Source of the DNA: Locusta migratoria
Taxonomy: Eukaryota > Arthropoda > Insecta > Orthoptera > Acrididae
Direction: 5' to 3'
Assembly (NCBI GenBank): GCA_026315105.1
Contig: CM048748.1
Span: 24,580,078 to 24,644,077, forward strand
DNA length: 64,000 nt
The notes beneath the pieces were generated by a model that was given only the letters and a program-made list of their open reading frames with translations, did not search any database and was not told the origin of the DNA. Shown in pieces: positions 30,391 through 41,180 of this stretch (positions are counted from its first letter, which is position 1; each line of letters starts with the position of its first letter). A program made the position numbers and the translations under genes.

Positions 30391-31290
30391 TACAGGGTGT
30401 TACAAAAAAGGTACGACCAAACTGTCAGGAAACATTTCTCACACACGAAGAAAGAAAATATGTTATGTGGACATGTGTCCGGAAACGCTTAATGTCCATG
30501 TTAGAGTTAATTTAGTATTTCTCTTTATATGTAAATTACAAATTTTCACAATCAATATGTGTGGGCTGACGAGAATCCGCAATCACGTCATCAACACAGA
30601 TTTTCTGTGAACGTTCGGGCAGATATTGTCTTGATTCGGCCTCATGTTCTTCCACCTACGCTCACTGGAGCACGGTATGATTTCATACGGGATACTCTAC
30701 CTGTGCTGCTAGAACATCTGCCTTTACACGTACGACACAACATGTGGTTCATTCACGATGGAGCTCCTGAACATTACAGTCAACGTGTTCATACGCTTCT
30801 CAACAACAGATTCGGTGACCTATGGATTGGTAGAGGCGGACCAATTCCATGACCTCCACGCTCTCCTGACCTCAACCCTCTTGAATTTCATTTATGGTGG
30901 CATTTGAAAGCTCTTGTCTACGCAACCCCGGTACCAAATGCAGAGACTCTTCGTGCTCGTATTGTGGACGGCTGTGATACAATACGCCATTCTCCAGGGC
31001 TGCATCAGCGCATCAGGGATTCCATGCGACGGAGGGTGGATGAATGTATCCTCGCTAACGGAGGACATTTTGAACATTTCCTGTAACAAAGTGTTTGAAG
31101 TCACCCTGGTACGTTCTGTTGATGTGTGTTTCCATTCCATGATTAATGTGATTTGAAGAGAAGTAATAAAATGAGCTCTAACATGGAAAGTAAGCGTTTC
31201 CGGACACATGTCCACATAACATATTTTCTTTCTCTGTGTGTGAGGAATGTTTCTTGAAAGTTTGGCCGTACATTTTTTTAATGCCCTGTA
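30391..31290 (+). mobile_element. Tc1/mariner-like transposon, internally deleted, with about 120-bp inverted repeats
   Basis: The ends read TACAGGG and CCCTGTA, consistent with TA target duplication. Terminal inverted repeats of about 120 bases (30391-30515 and 31168-31290) share GTTATGTGGACATGTGTCCG and related blocks. The interior holds the C-terminal part of a transposase with one nonsense codon. The element is about 0.9 kb, shorter than the usual 1.3 kb or more for the family. Confidence 0.8.
30559..31086 (+). pseudogene. Tc1/mariner-like transposase, C-terminal part with one stop
   Basis: Transposases of this group cut at TA sites with a DDE/D catalytic triad. Visible are WADENP (first acidic region side), FIHDGAP (second catalytic Asp), then WIGRGGP and RSPDLNPLEFHLW (third acidic residue region), ending GGHFEHFL. 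The Asp of HDGAP is separated by 41 residues from the Glu in PLEF, or by 36 from the Asp in SPDL. The N-terminal DNA-binding helix-turn-helix domains are deleted. A TGA near 30850-30852 replaces the Trp expected in the conserved PWPPRSPD block; after it the same frame continues to the natural end at 31086. Non-functional. Confidence 0.75.
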
Positions 31291-32240
31291 TATATAGCAA
31301 AATTTTATCTCAATGCTGTACAAAATTTGTCTTCTGTGGCGTTATATAGTTATAAAATATAAAACTTGAAAATTATCAAGTACTGTTCAAAAATGTTTTC
31401 TCTTAGAGTATACAATTTTAGATGAGTGCTACAAAATAGTTTTTTTTCCACACTATAGTTTGACATCTTCAGGCCAGATGGTATTGACATTGCTGACAAA
31501 CACCAAAATCATAGTATCTTTACAGTATCCAGGTAAGGGGATAGGGAAGGGGGAGGCATGTGGAAGGGATAAGCATACAAAAAAGTGCTGCGAAAGAATA
31601 TCAGTCACCAAGCACCATCTGCCCACGAAAATCCCTCGGTGGTTTCTATTACCTACAAGATTGCATTTGCTTCTCGTTTATCACTAAATGATGAACTTAC
31701 AGCCGACAGTACAATCTGTTAAAGTAGTTTCACATTTATATAAACTTCATTACTATTTGTAACAGGAGTTGGGTCAGAAACAACTGTTTATAGTCCTACA
31801 GTTAAAGCAATTCTGATGTGGGAAAGATATGCATGATATAAACTCTAAGGATGGTTAAAATATCCTCTAATTAAGTTTCTATAAGTGCATGTTAGTTCTC
31901 TGTCATAAAACATGAGATGAAACAGTTTTTAAAAAAATCACAGAGGGATTGAGGGAGTGTGCGTGTGTGAGAGGGAAGCCGGGAGACAGTATTGCCATCT
32001 GGCGGATTTTCCACTTACTAACTGTCTGTTAAGCAGACCTCAGTATGCAGTTGTCCATCCTACAGGGATGTTCCGGGGGGAATTTTAAACTTCTTTTATG
32101 AACGACATATCTCTATGACAGTAATAGTTGTAAAGGGATTTTTTTAGTTTTAATTTTTTATCATTTTTAACAGATACTTTGAGTCTAAAGATAGTGTTAC
32201 TCATTTGTTACGTTTTATCAAAGTTTTGGATGAATATTAA

Positions 32241-32783
32241 GACCATTTGAATATGACGACATGTCGAAACGCGAAATTGCAATTTGTGGTCATTTTGGCC
32301 ACCACGTCTCACAAATGTCTAATACAGTCAGCAAGAAATTGCCATAGTACGACGCGTAGTTAAGTAGATATGACGCGTCTGGTGCATGGTTGGGGGGAAT
32401 TACCTACAGTACACTACAATATCCATTATTTCATTTTGATGGAATTTCACACAGCTGTTTTTCAAACAGGGCGAAGGTCACTGGTACACGGTGAAGGCAC
32501 TTTACTTATGGACTTCAACAACATCCAAATTATTGCTCCGATTTTGATTAAATTTAGCATACTTGATCTTCAAGTCAAAAGAAAGTTCACTTGTGTACAT
32601 AAAATTGCGATTGGCGCATGGCGGAGGGAACTGCATTTTCATTACGATCGTGATGAAAGTTTGTACATTACAGTATGGCAAATAGCAGAGGGTACATTGA
32701 AATTAATTTCACATTGTTTTACTGTTCACCAAGAAAGTTGTTAGATACGAGTGATTTTTCATACAGAGGCGGAGGAAGAAATC
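32241..32783. other. Sequence without a recognised gene
   Basis: TTGAATATGACGACATGTCG with AAAC at 32247-32270 vaguely resembles the hammerhead-like variant cores but lacks a good box. A 124-codon plus frame at 32370-32744 has no domain I recognise and may be chance or part of a repeat. Confidence 0.4.
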
Positions 32784-32880
32784 AAATGTTGAAATGTTTG
32801 TGAATCTATCACACTGAACTACGTGGTTATTAGCCCGTAAATTACAAACTATTTAAACTAAGGTAAACTAACCTAAGGAC

Positions 32881-32934
<54 letters not shown>

Positions 32935-33018
32935 TGCCCGAGAGGGGACTCGAACCCCCGACGGCGAACGGCCGCGTGCATGGCGCCCCAGTGCGCACGA
33001 TTAATCCGCCGCGGCCGC
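32784..33018 (-). repeat. tRNA-derived SINE, minus orientation, with (AC)n
   Basis: The tail is AAATGTTTGTGAATC with ATTACAAACTATTTAAAC. Then CTAACCTAAGGACAAC, (AC)n at about 32879-32931, and a GC-rich head whose reverse complement contains GGGTTCGAGTCCCC (B box). It is the same family as the 27401 copy. Confidence 0.7.
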
Positions 33019-33526
33019 GCGAGTGAAGTGCATCGGACTCCACTTAGGGGGATCATACTGCCCAAAATGACAAAATTTTACAGTTTTATTTTTATGCAAA
33101 TATGGATGTTTATATTTAATGTGGTGTTGGTTTTATTGTAACATTCAATTATTTACTATTTTAAATAAATATTTGAAAATAATCATGCACTTACATTTCA
33201 GAGAATTTTGATTACCTTCATTTTGAATATTAGAATTTTTCTCTGGAAATATATACTCTAGAAAGCTGTGGTTTCTCTTGTTTTGTAGAGAACTGTCCGT
33301 TTCGTAAATTGCCTAAACTTGCGGCACTTCGCAGTAAACTCTTTGAACTATACATTTCTTTGTGTAGGCATTCACTAGCCGTGTTTTACTTTCTGTGTTT
33401 CCTGTGATAGTTTTCATCATAACTTGGTGTGTTTGATGCTGTTCTTACTTTTAATTGTGGCTATTCTGGAAGACTACAGGTTTGGAAATATCTTGGAATT
33501 CATAAATATTACACATTAAAATTTTG
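33019..33526. other. AT-rich sequence, nothing recognised
   Basis: No motif found. It lies immediately upstream of the short open frame at 33527. Confidence 0.5.
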
Positions 33527-33670
33527 ATGGACTTCGAAGAACTGCGTATCATGAAGGCAGAGATTGAAATTAACAATATGTCAAAAGAAGCCAGATCCAC
33601 GAGACTGTGGGCAGTACTGGGTGACGACGATGGAGGAAGAAATGAGGACTACCATCCAGGAGGATTCTAA
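33527..33670 (+). CDS. Possible small protein, 47 residues, unrecognised
   Basis: The frame starts at the first ATG after an in-frame TAA (33503-33505) and ends TAA at 33668-33670. The product begins MDFEELRIMKAEIEIN, is rich in charged residues and ends NEDYHPGGF. GC content is near 50% inside the frame, while both flanks are strongly AT-rich, and the change falls almost exactly at the start and stop codons. Codons such as CTG, ATC, GAC and GAA dominate. The start context (T at -3, G at +4) is weak. No signal peptide or membrane segment is seen. It could be a real small gene, one exon of a larger gene, a retrocopy, or chance. Confidence 0.3.
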   Translation: MDFEELRIMKAEIEINNMSKEARSTRLWAVLGDDDGGRNEDYHPGGF

Positions 33671-34179
33671 CATTTTTTTTTATGTATCATTTGGGTGTAT
33701 ACATTGTCAAGATAGGGCGGTATGACTCCCCTCAAATCCAACAACGTTACTTCCACAGTGAACCAAGCCGACCCTGAGGAAGCAGAGAAAGAAGAATAGC
33801 AGAAGGTAGGATAAGGTAAGGATGTAGCGACATGAGCAGGGAACGGGTAGAATCTGATGTGAAGACATGGGGAGACAAAGGGAAAAGATGACGTAAATAG
33901 AGCTTTTGCACATGTGCGTATAACAAACAAATGTTTCAAAATCCTTGTTCATGCCTCTGTATATGTGTGGCTGTCGTCAAAAAATCAAATGATGTACATG
34001 TCAGAAACGCGTCGTTAAATTCATAATGTGCCCGATGTCTGACCTGTAAAAACATTTTTGCGGCCTAGTCACCTTATTTACACCACTAACAATTAATTTC
34101 ATCTTACAAGATTTCATGTCACATTTACTAGAGAGAAGGGAGACGAAACATGGACTGAGAAGGAAGGAGGAAAATGGTC

Positions 34180-34217
<38 letters not shown>

Positions 34218-34490
34218 CGAAAAGGGGAGGAGAGATGGTCAATCTGAAATAAAGTAGTACCTGTGTAACGCCAGAGTTTTCGCTGTAACACGATAAAAGT
34301 TACAACATTTTTAACAAGATTGATTAAACAAGTTACGTCTTCACGCAAAGAAACAAAATTTCACGTATTGGTTCTTCCTTTGAGGCAGAAAGGCATAGTG
34401 CGACAAATAATAATAGAGTCATTACCAGCAGTTGCGAGGTTTGTAAATCAAAGAGTAAACCAGAAGTTTCCCGAAGCGTAGAAAAGGTCC
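33671..34490. other. Intergenic sequence with (GA)n at 34180-34217
   Basis: Purine-rich low-complexity patches, including a broken GA tract. Overlapping minus frames at 33667-33952 have no domain. Confidence 0.5.
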
Positions 34491-35158
34491 AAGTCAGCCA
34501 GTGAAGACTTCAATAGTCTTAATTCCTCTAACTGGGGAGTTATCAAAAATGTAGTTCCACAAGGTTCGGTCTTGGGTCCTTTGCTGTTCTTAATATATGT
34601 TTATGACTTGTCATTCTACGTTCACAAAGATGCTAAGGTAGTACTTTTTGCTGATGATACAAGTATAGCTATCACACCCGACAAACAGGAATTAACTGAT
34701 CAAATTGTAAATGATATCTTTCAGAAACCTATTAAGTGGTGATATACTACGCTTATTTTCATTCACTGCTTTCATATGGGATCATAATCTGAGGCAATTC
34801 AACATTGAGTAAAAAAATATTCATTGCACAGAATCGTGTAATCGGAATAATTGCTGCAGCCCACCCAAGAGCATCCTGCAGACATTTATTTATGGATCTA
34901 GGGATCTTCACTGTAGCTTCACAATGTATATATTCACTCATGATATTTGTTATTAACAGTCCAATCCAATTCAAAAGTAATAGCAGTGTGCTTAGCTCCA
35001 ACACTAGGAGAAAGGATGATATTCATTATTCAAGGTTAAATGTAACTATGGCTCAGAAACGGGTGAATTATGCTGCCACAAAAGTCTTTGGTCACTTACC
35101 AAGTAGCATCAAAAGTCTGACAGATAACGAACTTGTATTTAAAAAGATATTAAAATAA
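34491..35158 (+). pseudogene. Jockey/CR1-type LINE reverse transcriptase, 3' remnant
   Basis: 34491-34742 reads NWGVIKNVVPQGSVLGPLLF, then LFADDTSIAIT, the motif with the catalytic Asp pair, and stops at TGA 34740-34742. A second block in another frame (about 34756-35158) resembles the C-terminal region of such proteins: YGIII, a stop where Trp is expected, GNSTLSKKIF, then IIAAAHPRASCRHLF and HLPSSIKSLTDNE. The endonuclease, most of the RT fingers and palm, and the segment between the blocks are missing. This family differs from the RTE-type copies at 18.7-25.1 kb. Confidence 0.75.
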
Positions 35159-35384
35159 TTTCTGAATGGCAACCCCTTCTACAATGTAGATGAATTTTTA
35201 GATAAAACTTTAAAAAACACAAAAAAAAGAATAAAAGAAAAATATAAAACAACAAAAATGTAACAAAATCCCTAAAATATTGATTGTCAAGTGTAGACAA
35301 CATTACTAAACTGACACGTTTCACATCATTACGGAATGTCGTATATATGATCTATGGAACAAATATTAATCTAATCTAATCTAG
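35159..35384 (+). mobile_element. 3' untranslated end of the jockey/CR1-type LINE
   Basis: AT-rich sequence ending GATCTATGGAACAAATATTA and then TCTAATCTAATCTA, a short tandem repeat typical of non-LTR 3' ends. Confidence 0.6.
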
Positions 35385-35843
35385 GCAGCCGGTTTATTCC
35401 CAAAGGACCCAAGTACGGTCTAAGTACTTTCCACCAAGCGGTAGAGTCACAGACACAATCAAAGTAAGTCTGGAACTGTCAAACAGTTTTTCTTCGTTAT
35501 TGTTTCTTGTAGCCCTGGTGGAACAAAGTGATAGCGGCCTAATATGCCTTTTTTAATGCCCACAGTATAATATTTTTACACGGTTGTAAAAGACAATGGA
35601 AAATGGAGATAAAGAAACTATTTTCATACATTTGAAAGGAGACATAATTGGAGACAGTAACAACGGCTTAGGCGAAATTGAACGTTTGATAACAGACATT
35701 AAAACAGAGACACGGTGATAAAATTTAGGTGGATGAAGAACAGAAGAACAGAAAAACAATCGGCGGGAGCAACAATTTAAAACACAAGTAACATAGCGAT
35801 AACAATTTGACGACTGTGTGGAGGGGAGGAGACGCGTAGGAGC
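35385..35843. other. Left flank of the 47-bp satellite, no gene recognised
   Basis: Mixed sequence. The last bases before the array (GGAGCGAAAAGGGGAAGGGG) look like a decayed half unit, so the array edge is gradual. Confidence 0.55.
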
Positions 35844-35939
35844 GAAAAGGGGAAGGGGGCTTGTGTGCAGCGCGGAGATTCCGAGATGGAGGAAAGGGGA
35901 AGGGGGCTTGTGTGCAGCGCGGAGATTCCGAGATGGAGG

Positions 35940-38900
35940 AAAGGAGAAGGGGGCTTGTGTGCAGCGCGGAGATTCCGAGATGGAGGAAAGGGGAAGGGGG
36001 CTTGTGTGCAGCGCGGAGATTCCGAGATGGAGGAAAGGGGAAGGGGGCTTGTGTGCAGCGCGGAGATTCCGAGATGGAGGAAAGGGGAAAGGGGCTTGTG
36101 TGCAGTGCGGAGATTCCGACATGGAGGAAAGGGGAAGGGGGCTTGTGTGCAGCGCGGAGATTCCGAGATGGAGGAAAGGGGAAGGGGGCTTGTGTGCAGC
36201 GCGGAGATTCCGAGATGGAGGAAAGGGGAAGGGGGCTTGTGTGCAGCGCGGAGATTCCGAGATGGAGGAAAGGGGAAGGGGGCTTGTGTGCAGCGCGGAG
36301 ATTCCGAGATGGAGGAAAGGGGAAGGGGGCTTGTGTGCAGCGCGGAGATTCCGAGATGGAGGAAAGGGGAAGGGGGCTTGTGTGCAGCGCGGAGATTCCG
36401 AGATGGAGGAAAGGGGAAGGGGGCTTGTGTGCAGCGCGGAGATTCCGAGATGGAGGAAAGGGGAAGGGGGCTTGTGTGCAGCGCGGAGATTCCGAGATGG
36501 AGGAAAGGGGAAGGGGGCTTGTGTGCAGCGCGGAGATTCCGAGATGGAGGAAAGGAGAAGGGGGCTTGTGTGCAGCGCGGAGATTCCGAGATGGAGGAAA
36601 GGGGAAGGGGGCTTGTGTGCAGCGCGGAGATTCCGAGATGGAGGAAAGGGGAAGGGGGCTTGTGTGCAGCGCGGAGATTCCGAGATGGAGGAAAGGGGAA
36701 GGGGGCTTGTGTGCAGCGCGGAGATTCCGAGATGGAGGAAACAGGAAGGGGGCTTGTGTGCAGCGCGGAGATTCCGAGATGGAGGAAAGGGGAAGGGGGC
36801 TTGTGTGCAGCGCGGAGATTCCGAGATGGAAGAAAGGGGAAGGGGGCTTGTGTGCAGCGCGGAGATTCCGAGATGGAGGAAAGGGGAAGGGGGCTTGTGT
36901 GCAGCGCGGAGATTCCGAGATGGAGGAAAGGGGAAGGGGGCTTGTGTGCAGCGCGGAGATTCCGAGATGGAGGAAACGGGAAGGGGGCTTGTGTGCAGCG
37001 CGGAGATTCCGAGATGGAGGAAAGGGGAAGGGCGCTTGTGTGCAGCGCGGAGATTCCGAGATGGAGGAAAGGGAAAGGGGGCTTGTGTGCAGCGCGGAGA
37101 TTCCGAGATGGAGGAAACGGGAAGGGGGCTTGTGTGCAGCGCGGAGATTCCGAGATGGAGGAAAGGGGAAGGGGGCTTGTGTGCAGCGCGGAGATTCCGA
37201 GATGGAGGAAAGGGGAAGGGGGCTTGTGTGCAGCGCGGAGATTCCGAGATGGAGGAAAGGGGAAGGGGGCTTGTGTGCAGCGCGGAGATTCCGAGATGGA
37301 GGAAAGGGGAAGGGGGCTTGTGTGCAGCGCGGAGATTCCGAGATGGAGGAAAGGGGAAGGGGGCTTGTGTGCAGCGCGGAGATTCCAAGATGGAGGAAAG
37401 GGGAAGGGGGCTTATGTGCAGCGCGGAGATTCCGAGATGGAGGAAAGGGGAAGGGGGCTTGTGTGCAGCGCGGAGATTCCGAGATGGAGGAAAGGGGAAG
37501 GGGGCTTGTGTGCAGCGCGGAGATTCCGAGATGGAGGAAAGGGGAAGGGGGCTTGTGTTTAGCGCGGAGATTCCGAGATGGAGGAAAGGGGAAGGGGGCT
37601 TGTGTGCAGCGCGGAGATTCCGAGATGGAGGAAAGGGGAAGGGGGCTTGTGTGCAGCGCGGAGATTCCGAGATGGAGGAAAGGGGAAGGGGGCTTGTGTG
37701 CAGCGCGGAGATTCCGAGATGGAGGAAAGGAGAAGGGGGCTTGTGTGCAGCGCGGAGATTCCGAGATGGAGGAAAGGGGAAGGGGGCTTGTGTGCAGCGC
37801 GGAGATTCCGAGATGGAGGAAAGGGGAAGGGGGCTTGTGTGCAGCGCGGAGATTCCGAGATGGAGGAAAGGGAAAGGGGGCTTGTGTGCAGCGCGGAGAT
37901 TCCGAGATGGAGGAAAGGGGAAGGGGGCTTGTGTGCAGCGCGGAGATTCCGAGATGGAGAAAAGGGGAAGGGGGCTTGTGTGCAGCGCGGAGATTCCGAG
38001 ATGGAGGAAAGGGGAAGGGGGCTTGTGTGCAGCGCGGAGATTCCGAGATGGAGGAAAGGGGAAGGGGGCTTGTGTGCAGCGCGGAGATTCCGAGATGGAG
38101 GAAAGGAGAAGGGGGCTTGTGTGCAGCGCGGAGATTCCGAGATGGAGGAAAGGGGAAGGGGGCTTGTGTGCAGCGCGGAGATTCCGAGATGGAGGAAAGG
38201 GGAAGGGGGCTTGTGTGCAGCGCGGAGATTCCGAGATGGAGGAAAGGGGAAGGGGGCTTGTGTGCAGCGCGGAGATTCCGAGATGGAGGAAAGGGGAAGG
38301 GGGCTTGTGTGCAGCGCGGAGATTCCGAGATGGAGGAAAGGGGAAGGGGGCTTGTGTGCAGCGCGGAGATTCCGAGATGGAGGAAAGGGGAAGGGGGCTT
38401 GTGTGCAGCGCGGAGATTCCGAGATGGAGGAAAGGAGAAGGGGGCTTGTGTGCAGCGCGGAGATTCCGAGATGGAGGAAAGGGGAAGGGGGCTTGTGTGC
38501 AGCGCGGAGATTCCGAGATGGAGGAAAGGGGAAGGGGGCTTGTGTGCAGCGCGGAGATTCCGAGATGGAGGAAAGGGGAAGGGGGCTTGTGTGCAGTGCG
38601 GAGATTCCGACATGGAGGAAAGGGGAAGGGGGCTTGTGTGCAGCGCGGAGATTCCGAGATGGAGGAAAGGGGAAGGGGGCTTGTGTGCAGCGCGGAGATT
38701 CCGAGATGGAGGAAAGGGGAAGGGGGCTTGTGTGCAGCGCGGAGATTCCGAGATGGAGGAAAGGGGAAGGGGGCTTGTGTGCAGCGCGGAGATTCCGAGA
38801 TGGAGGAAAGGGGAAGGGGGCTTGTGTGCAGCGCGGAGATTCCGAGATGGAGGAAAGGGGAAGGGGGCTTGTGTGCAGCGCGGAGATTCCGAGATGGAGG

Positions 38901-41180
38901 AAAGGGGAAGGGGGCTTGTGTGCAGCGCGGAGATTCCGAGATGGAGGAAAGGGGAAGGGGGCTTGTGTGCAGCGCGGAGATTCCGAGATGGAGGAAAGGG
39001 GAAGGGGGCTTGTGTGCAGCGCGGAGATTCCGAGATGGAGGAAAGGAGAAGGGGGCTTGTGTGCAGCGCGGAGATTCCGAGATGGAGGAAAGGGGAAGGG
39101 GGCTTGTGTGCAGCGCGGAGATTCCGAGATGGAGGAAAGGGGAAGGGGGCTTGTGTGCAGCGCGGAGATTCCGAGATGGAGGAAAGGGGAAGGGGGCTTG
39201 TGTGCAGCGCGGAGATTCCGAGATGGAGGAAACAGGAAGGGGGCTTGTGTGCAGCGCGGAGATTCCGAGATGGAGGAAAGGGGAAGGGGGCTTGTGTGCA
39301 GCGCGGAGATTCCGAGATGGAAGAAAGGGGAAGGGGGCTTGTGTGCAGCGCGGAGATTCCGAGATGGAGGAAAGGGGAAGGGGGCTTGTGTGCAGCGCGG
39401 AGATTCCGAGATGGAGGAAAGGGGAAGGGGGCTTGTGTGCAGCGCGGAGATTCCGAGATGGAGGAAACGGGAAGGGGGCTTGTGTGCAGCGCGGAGATTC
39501 CGAGATGGAGGAAAGGGGAAGGGCGCTTGTGTGCAGCGCGGAGATTCCGAGATGGAGGAAAGGGAAAGGGGGCTTGTGTGCAGCGCGGAGATTCCGAGAT
39601 GGAGGAAACGGGAAGGGGGCTTGTGTGCAGCGCGGAGATTCCGAGATGGAGGAAAGGGGAAGGGGGCTTGTGTGCAGCGCGGAGATTCCGAGATGGAGGA
39701 AAGGGGAAGGGGGCTTGTGTGCAGCGCGGAGATTCCGAGATGGAGGAAAGGGGAAGGGGGCTTGTGTGCAGCGCGGAGATTCCGAGATGGAGGAAAGGGG
39801 AAGGGGGCTTGTGTGCAGCGCGGAGATTCCGAGATGGAGGAAAGGGGAAGGGGGCTTGTGTGCAGCGCGGAGATTCCAAGATGGAGGAAAGGGGAAGGGG
39901 GCTTATGTGCAGCGCGGAGATTCCGAGATGGAGGAAAGGGGAAGGGGGCTTGTGTGCAGCGCGGAGATTCCGAGATGGAGGAAAGGGGAAGGGGGCTTGT
40001 GTGCAGCGCGGAGATTCCGAGATGGAGGAAAGGGGAAGGGGGCTTGTGTTTAGCGCGGAGATTCCGAGATGGAGGAAAGGGGAAGGGGGCTAGTGTGCAG
40101 CGCGGAGATTCCGAGATGGAGGAAAGGGGAAGGGGGCTTGTGTGCAGCGCGGAGATTCCGAGATGGAGGAAAGGGGAAGGGGGCTTGTGTGCAGCGCGGA
40201 GATTCCGAGATGGAGGAAAGGAGAAGGGGGCTTGTGTGCAGCGCGGAGATTCCGAGATGGAGGAAAGGGGAAGGGGGCTTGTGTGCAGCGCGGAGATTCC
40301 GAGATGGAGGAAAGGGGAAGGGGGCTTGTGTGCAGCGCGGAGATTCCGAGATGGAGGAAAGGGAAAGGGGGCTTGTGTGCAGCGCGGAGATTCCGAGATG
40401 GAGGAAAGGGGAAGGGGGCTTGTGTGCAGCGCGGAGATTCCGAGATGGAGGAAAGGGGAAGGGGGCTTGTGTGCAGCGCGGAGATTCCGAGATGGAGGAA
40501 AGGGGAAGGGGGCTTGTGTGCAGCGCGGAGATTCCGAGATGGAGGAAAGGGGAAGGGGGCTTGTGTGCAGCGCGGAGATTCCGAGATGGAGGAAAGGAGA
40601 AGGGGGCTTGTGTGCAGCGCGGAGATTCCGAGATGGAGGAAAGGGGAAGGGGGCTTGTGTGCAGCGCGGAGATTCCGAGATGGAGGAAAGGGGAAGGGGG
40701 CTTGTGTGCAGCGCGGAGATTCCGAGATGGAGGAAAGGGGAAGGGGGCTTGTGTGCAGCGCGGAGATTCCGAGATGGAGGAAAGGGGAAGGGGGCTTGTG
40801 TGCAGCGCGGAGATTCCGAGATGGAGGAAAGGGGAAGGGGGCTTGTGTGCAGCGCGGAGATTCCGAGATGGAGGAAAGGGGAAGGGGGCTTGTGTGCAGC
40901 GCGGAGATTCCGAGATGGAGGAAAGGGGAAGGGGGCTTGTGTGCAGCGCGGAGATTCCAAGATGGAGGAAAGGGGAAGGGGGCTTATGTGCAGCGCGGAG
41001 ATTCCGAGATGGAGGAAAGGGGAAGGGGGCTTGTGTGCAGCGCGGAGATTCCGAGATGGAGGAAAGGGGAAGGGGGCTTGTGTGCAGCGCGGAGATTCCG
41101 AGATGGAGGAAAGGGGAAGGGGGCTTGTGTTTAGCGCGGAGATTCCGAGATGGAGGAAAGGGGAAGGGGGCTAGTGTGCA
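35940..41180 (+). repeat. Higher-order blocks of 53 and 23 units in the 47-bp array
   Basis: Markers repeat at +2,491 bases (53 units): GCAGTGCGG at 36101 and 38592, AACAGGAAGG at 36740 and 39231, TCCAAGATGG near 37385 and 39876, GTGTTTAGC at 37555 and 40046. Two of these recur at a further +1,081 (23 units): TCCAAG near 40957 and GTGTTTAGC at 41127. CTAGTG at 40090 and 41171 is a new marker of the second event. Confidence 0.9.

Larger units (their letters stand above)
29990..32240. mobile_element. Long-inverted-repeat element interrupted by a Tc1/mariner element
   Basis: The arms 29990-30215 and 32011-32240 are inverted repeats (TAATATTCATCC at the outer end, AACAAATGAGTAACACTATC, AACATCCCTGTAGGATGG, CATACTGAGGTCTGCTTAAC). 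Pairing resumes at 30319-30385 against 31938-32003, so the left arm has about 103 extra bases (30216-30318) that are also found at 27119-27235. The nested element at 30391-31290 sits inside. No coding sequence of its own is seen, so it is a non-autonomous or foldback element of unknown class. Confidence 0.7.

Noticed and set aside
32247..32275. A fifth hammerhead-like core
   Set aside because: TTGAATA does not fit the box, and GAAACGCG gives a poor palindrome; too degenerate to call.
32370..32744. 124-codon plus frame
   Set aside because: No domain recognised and composition like its surroundings; probably chance or an unknown repeat.
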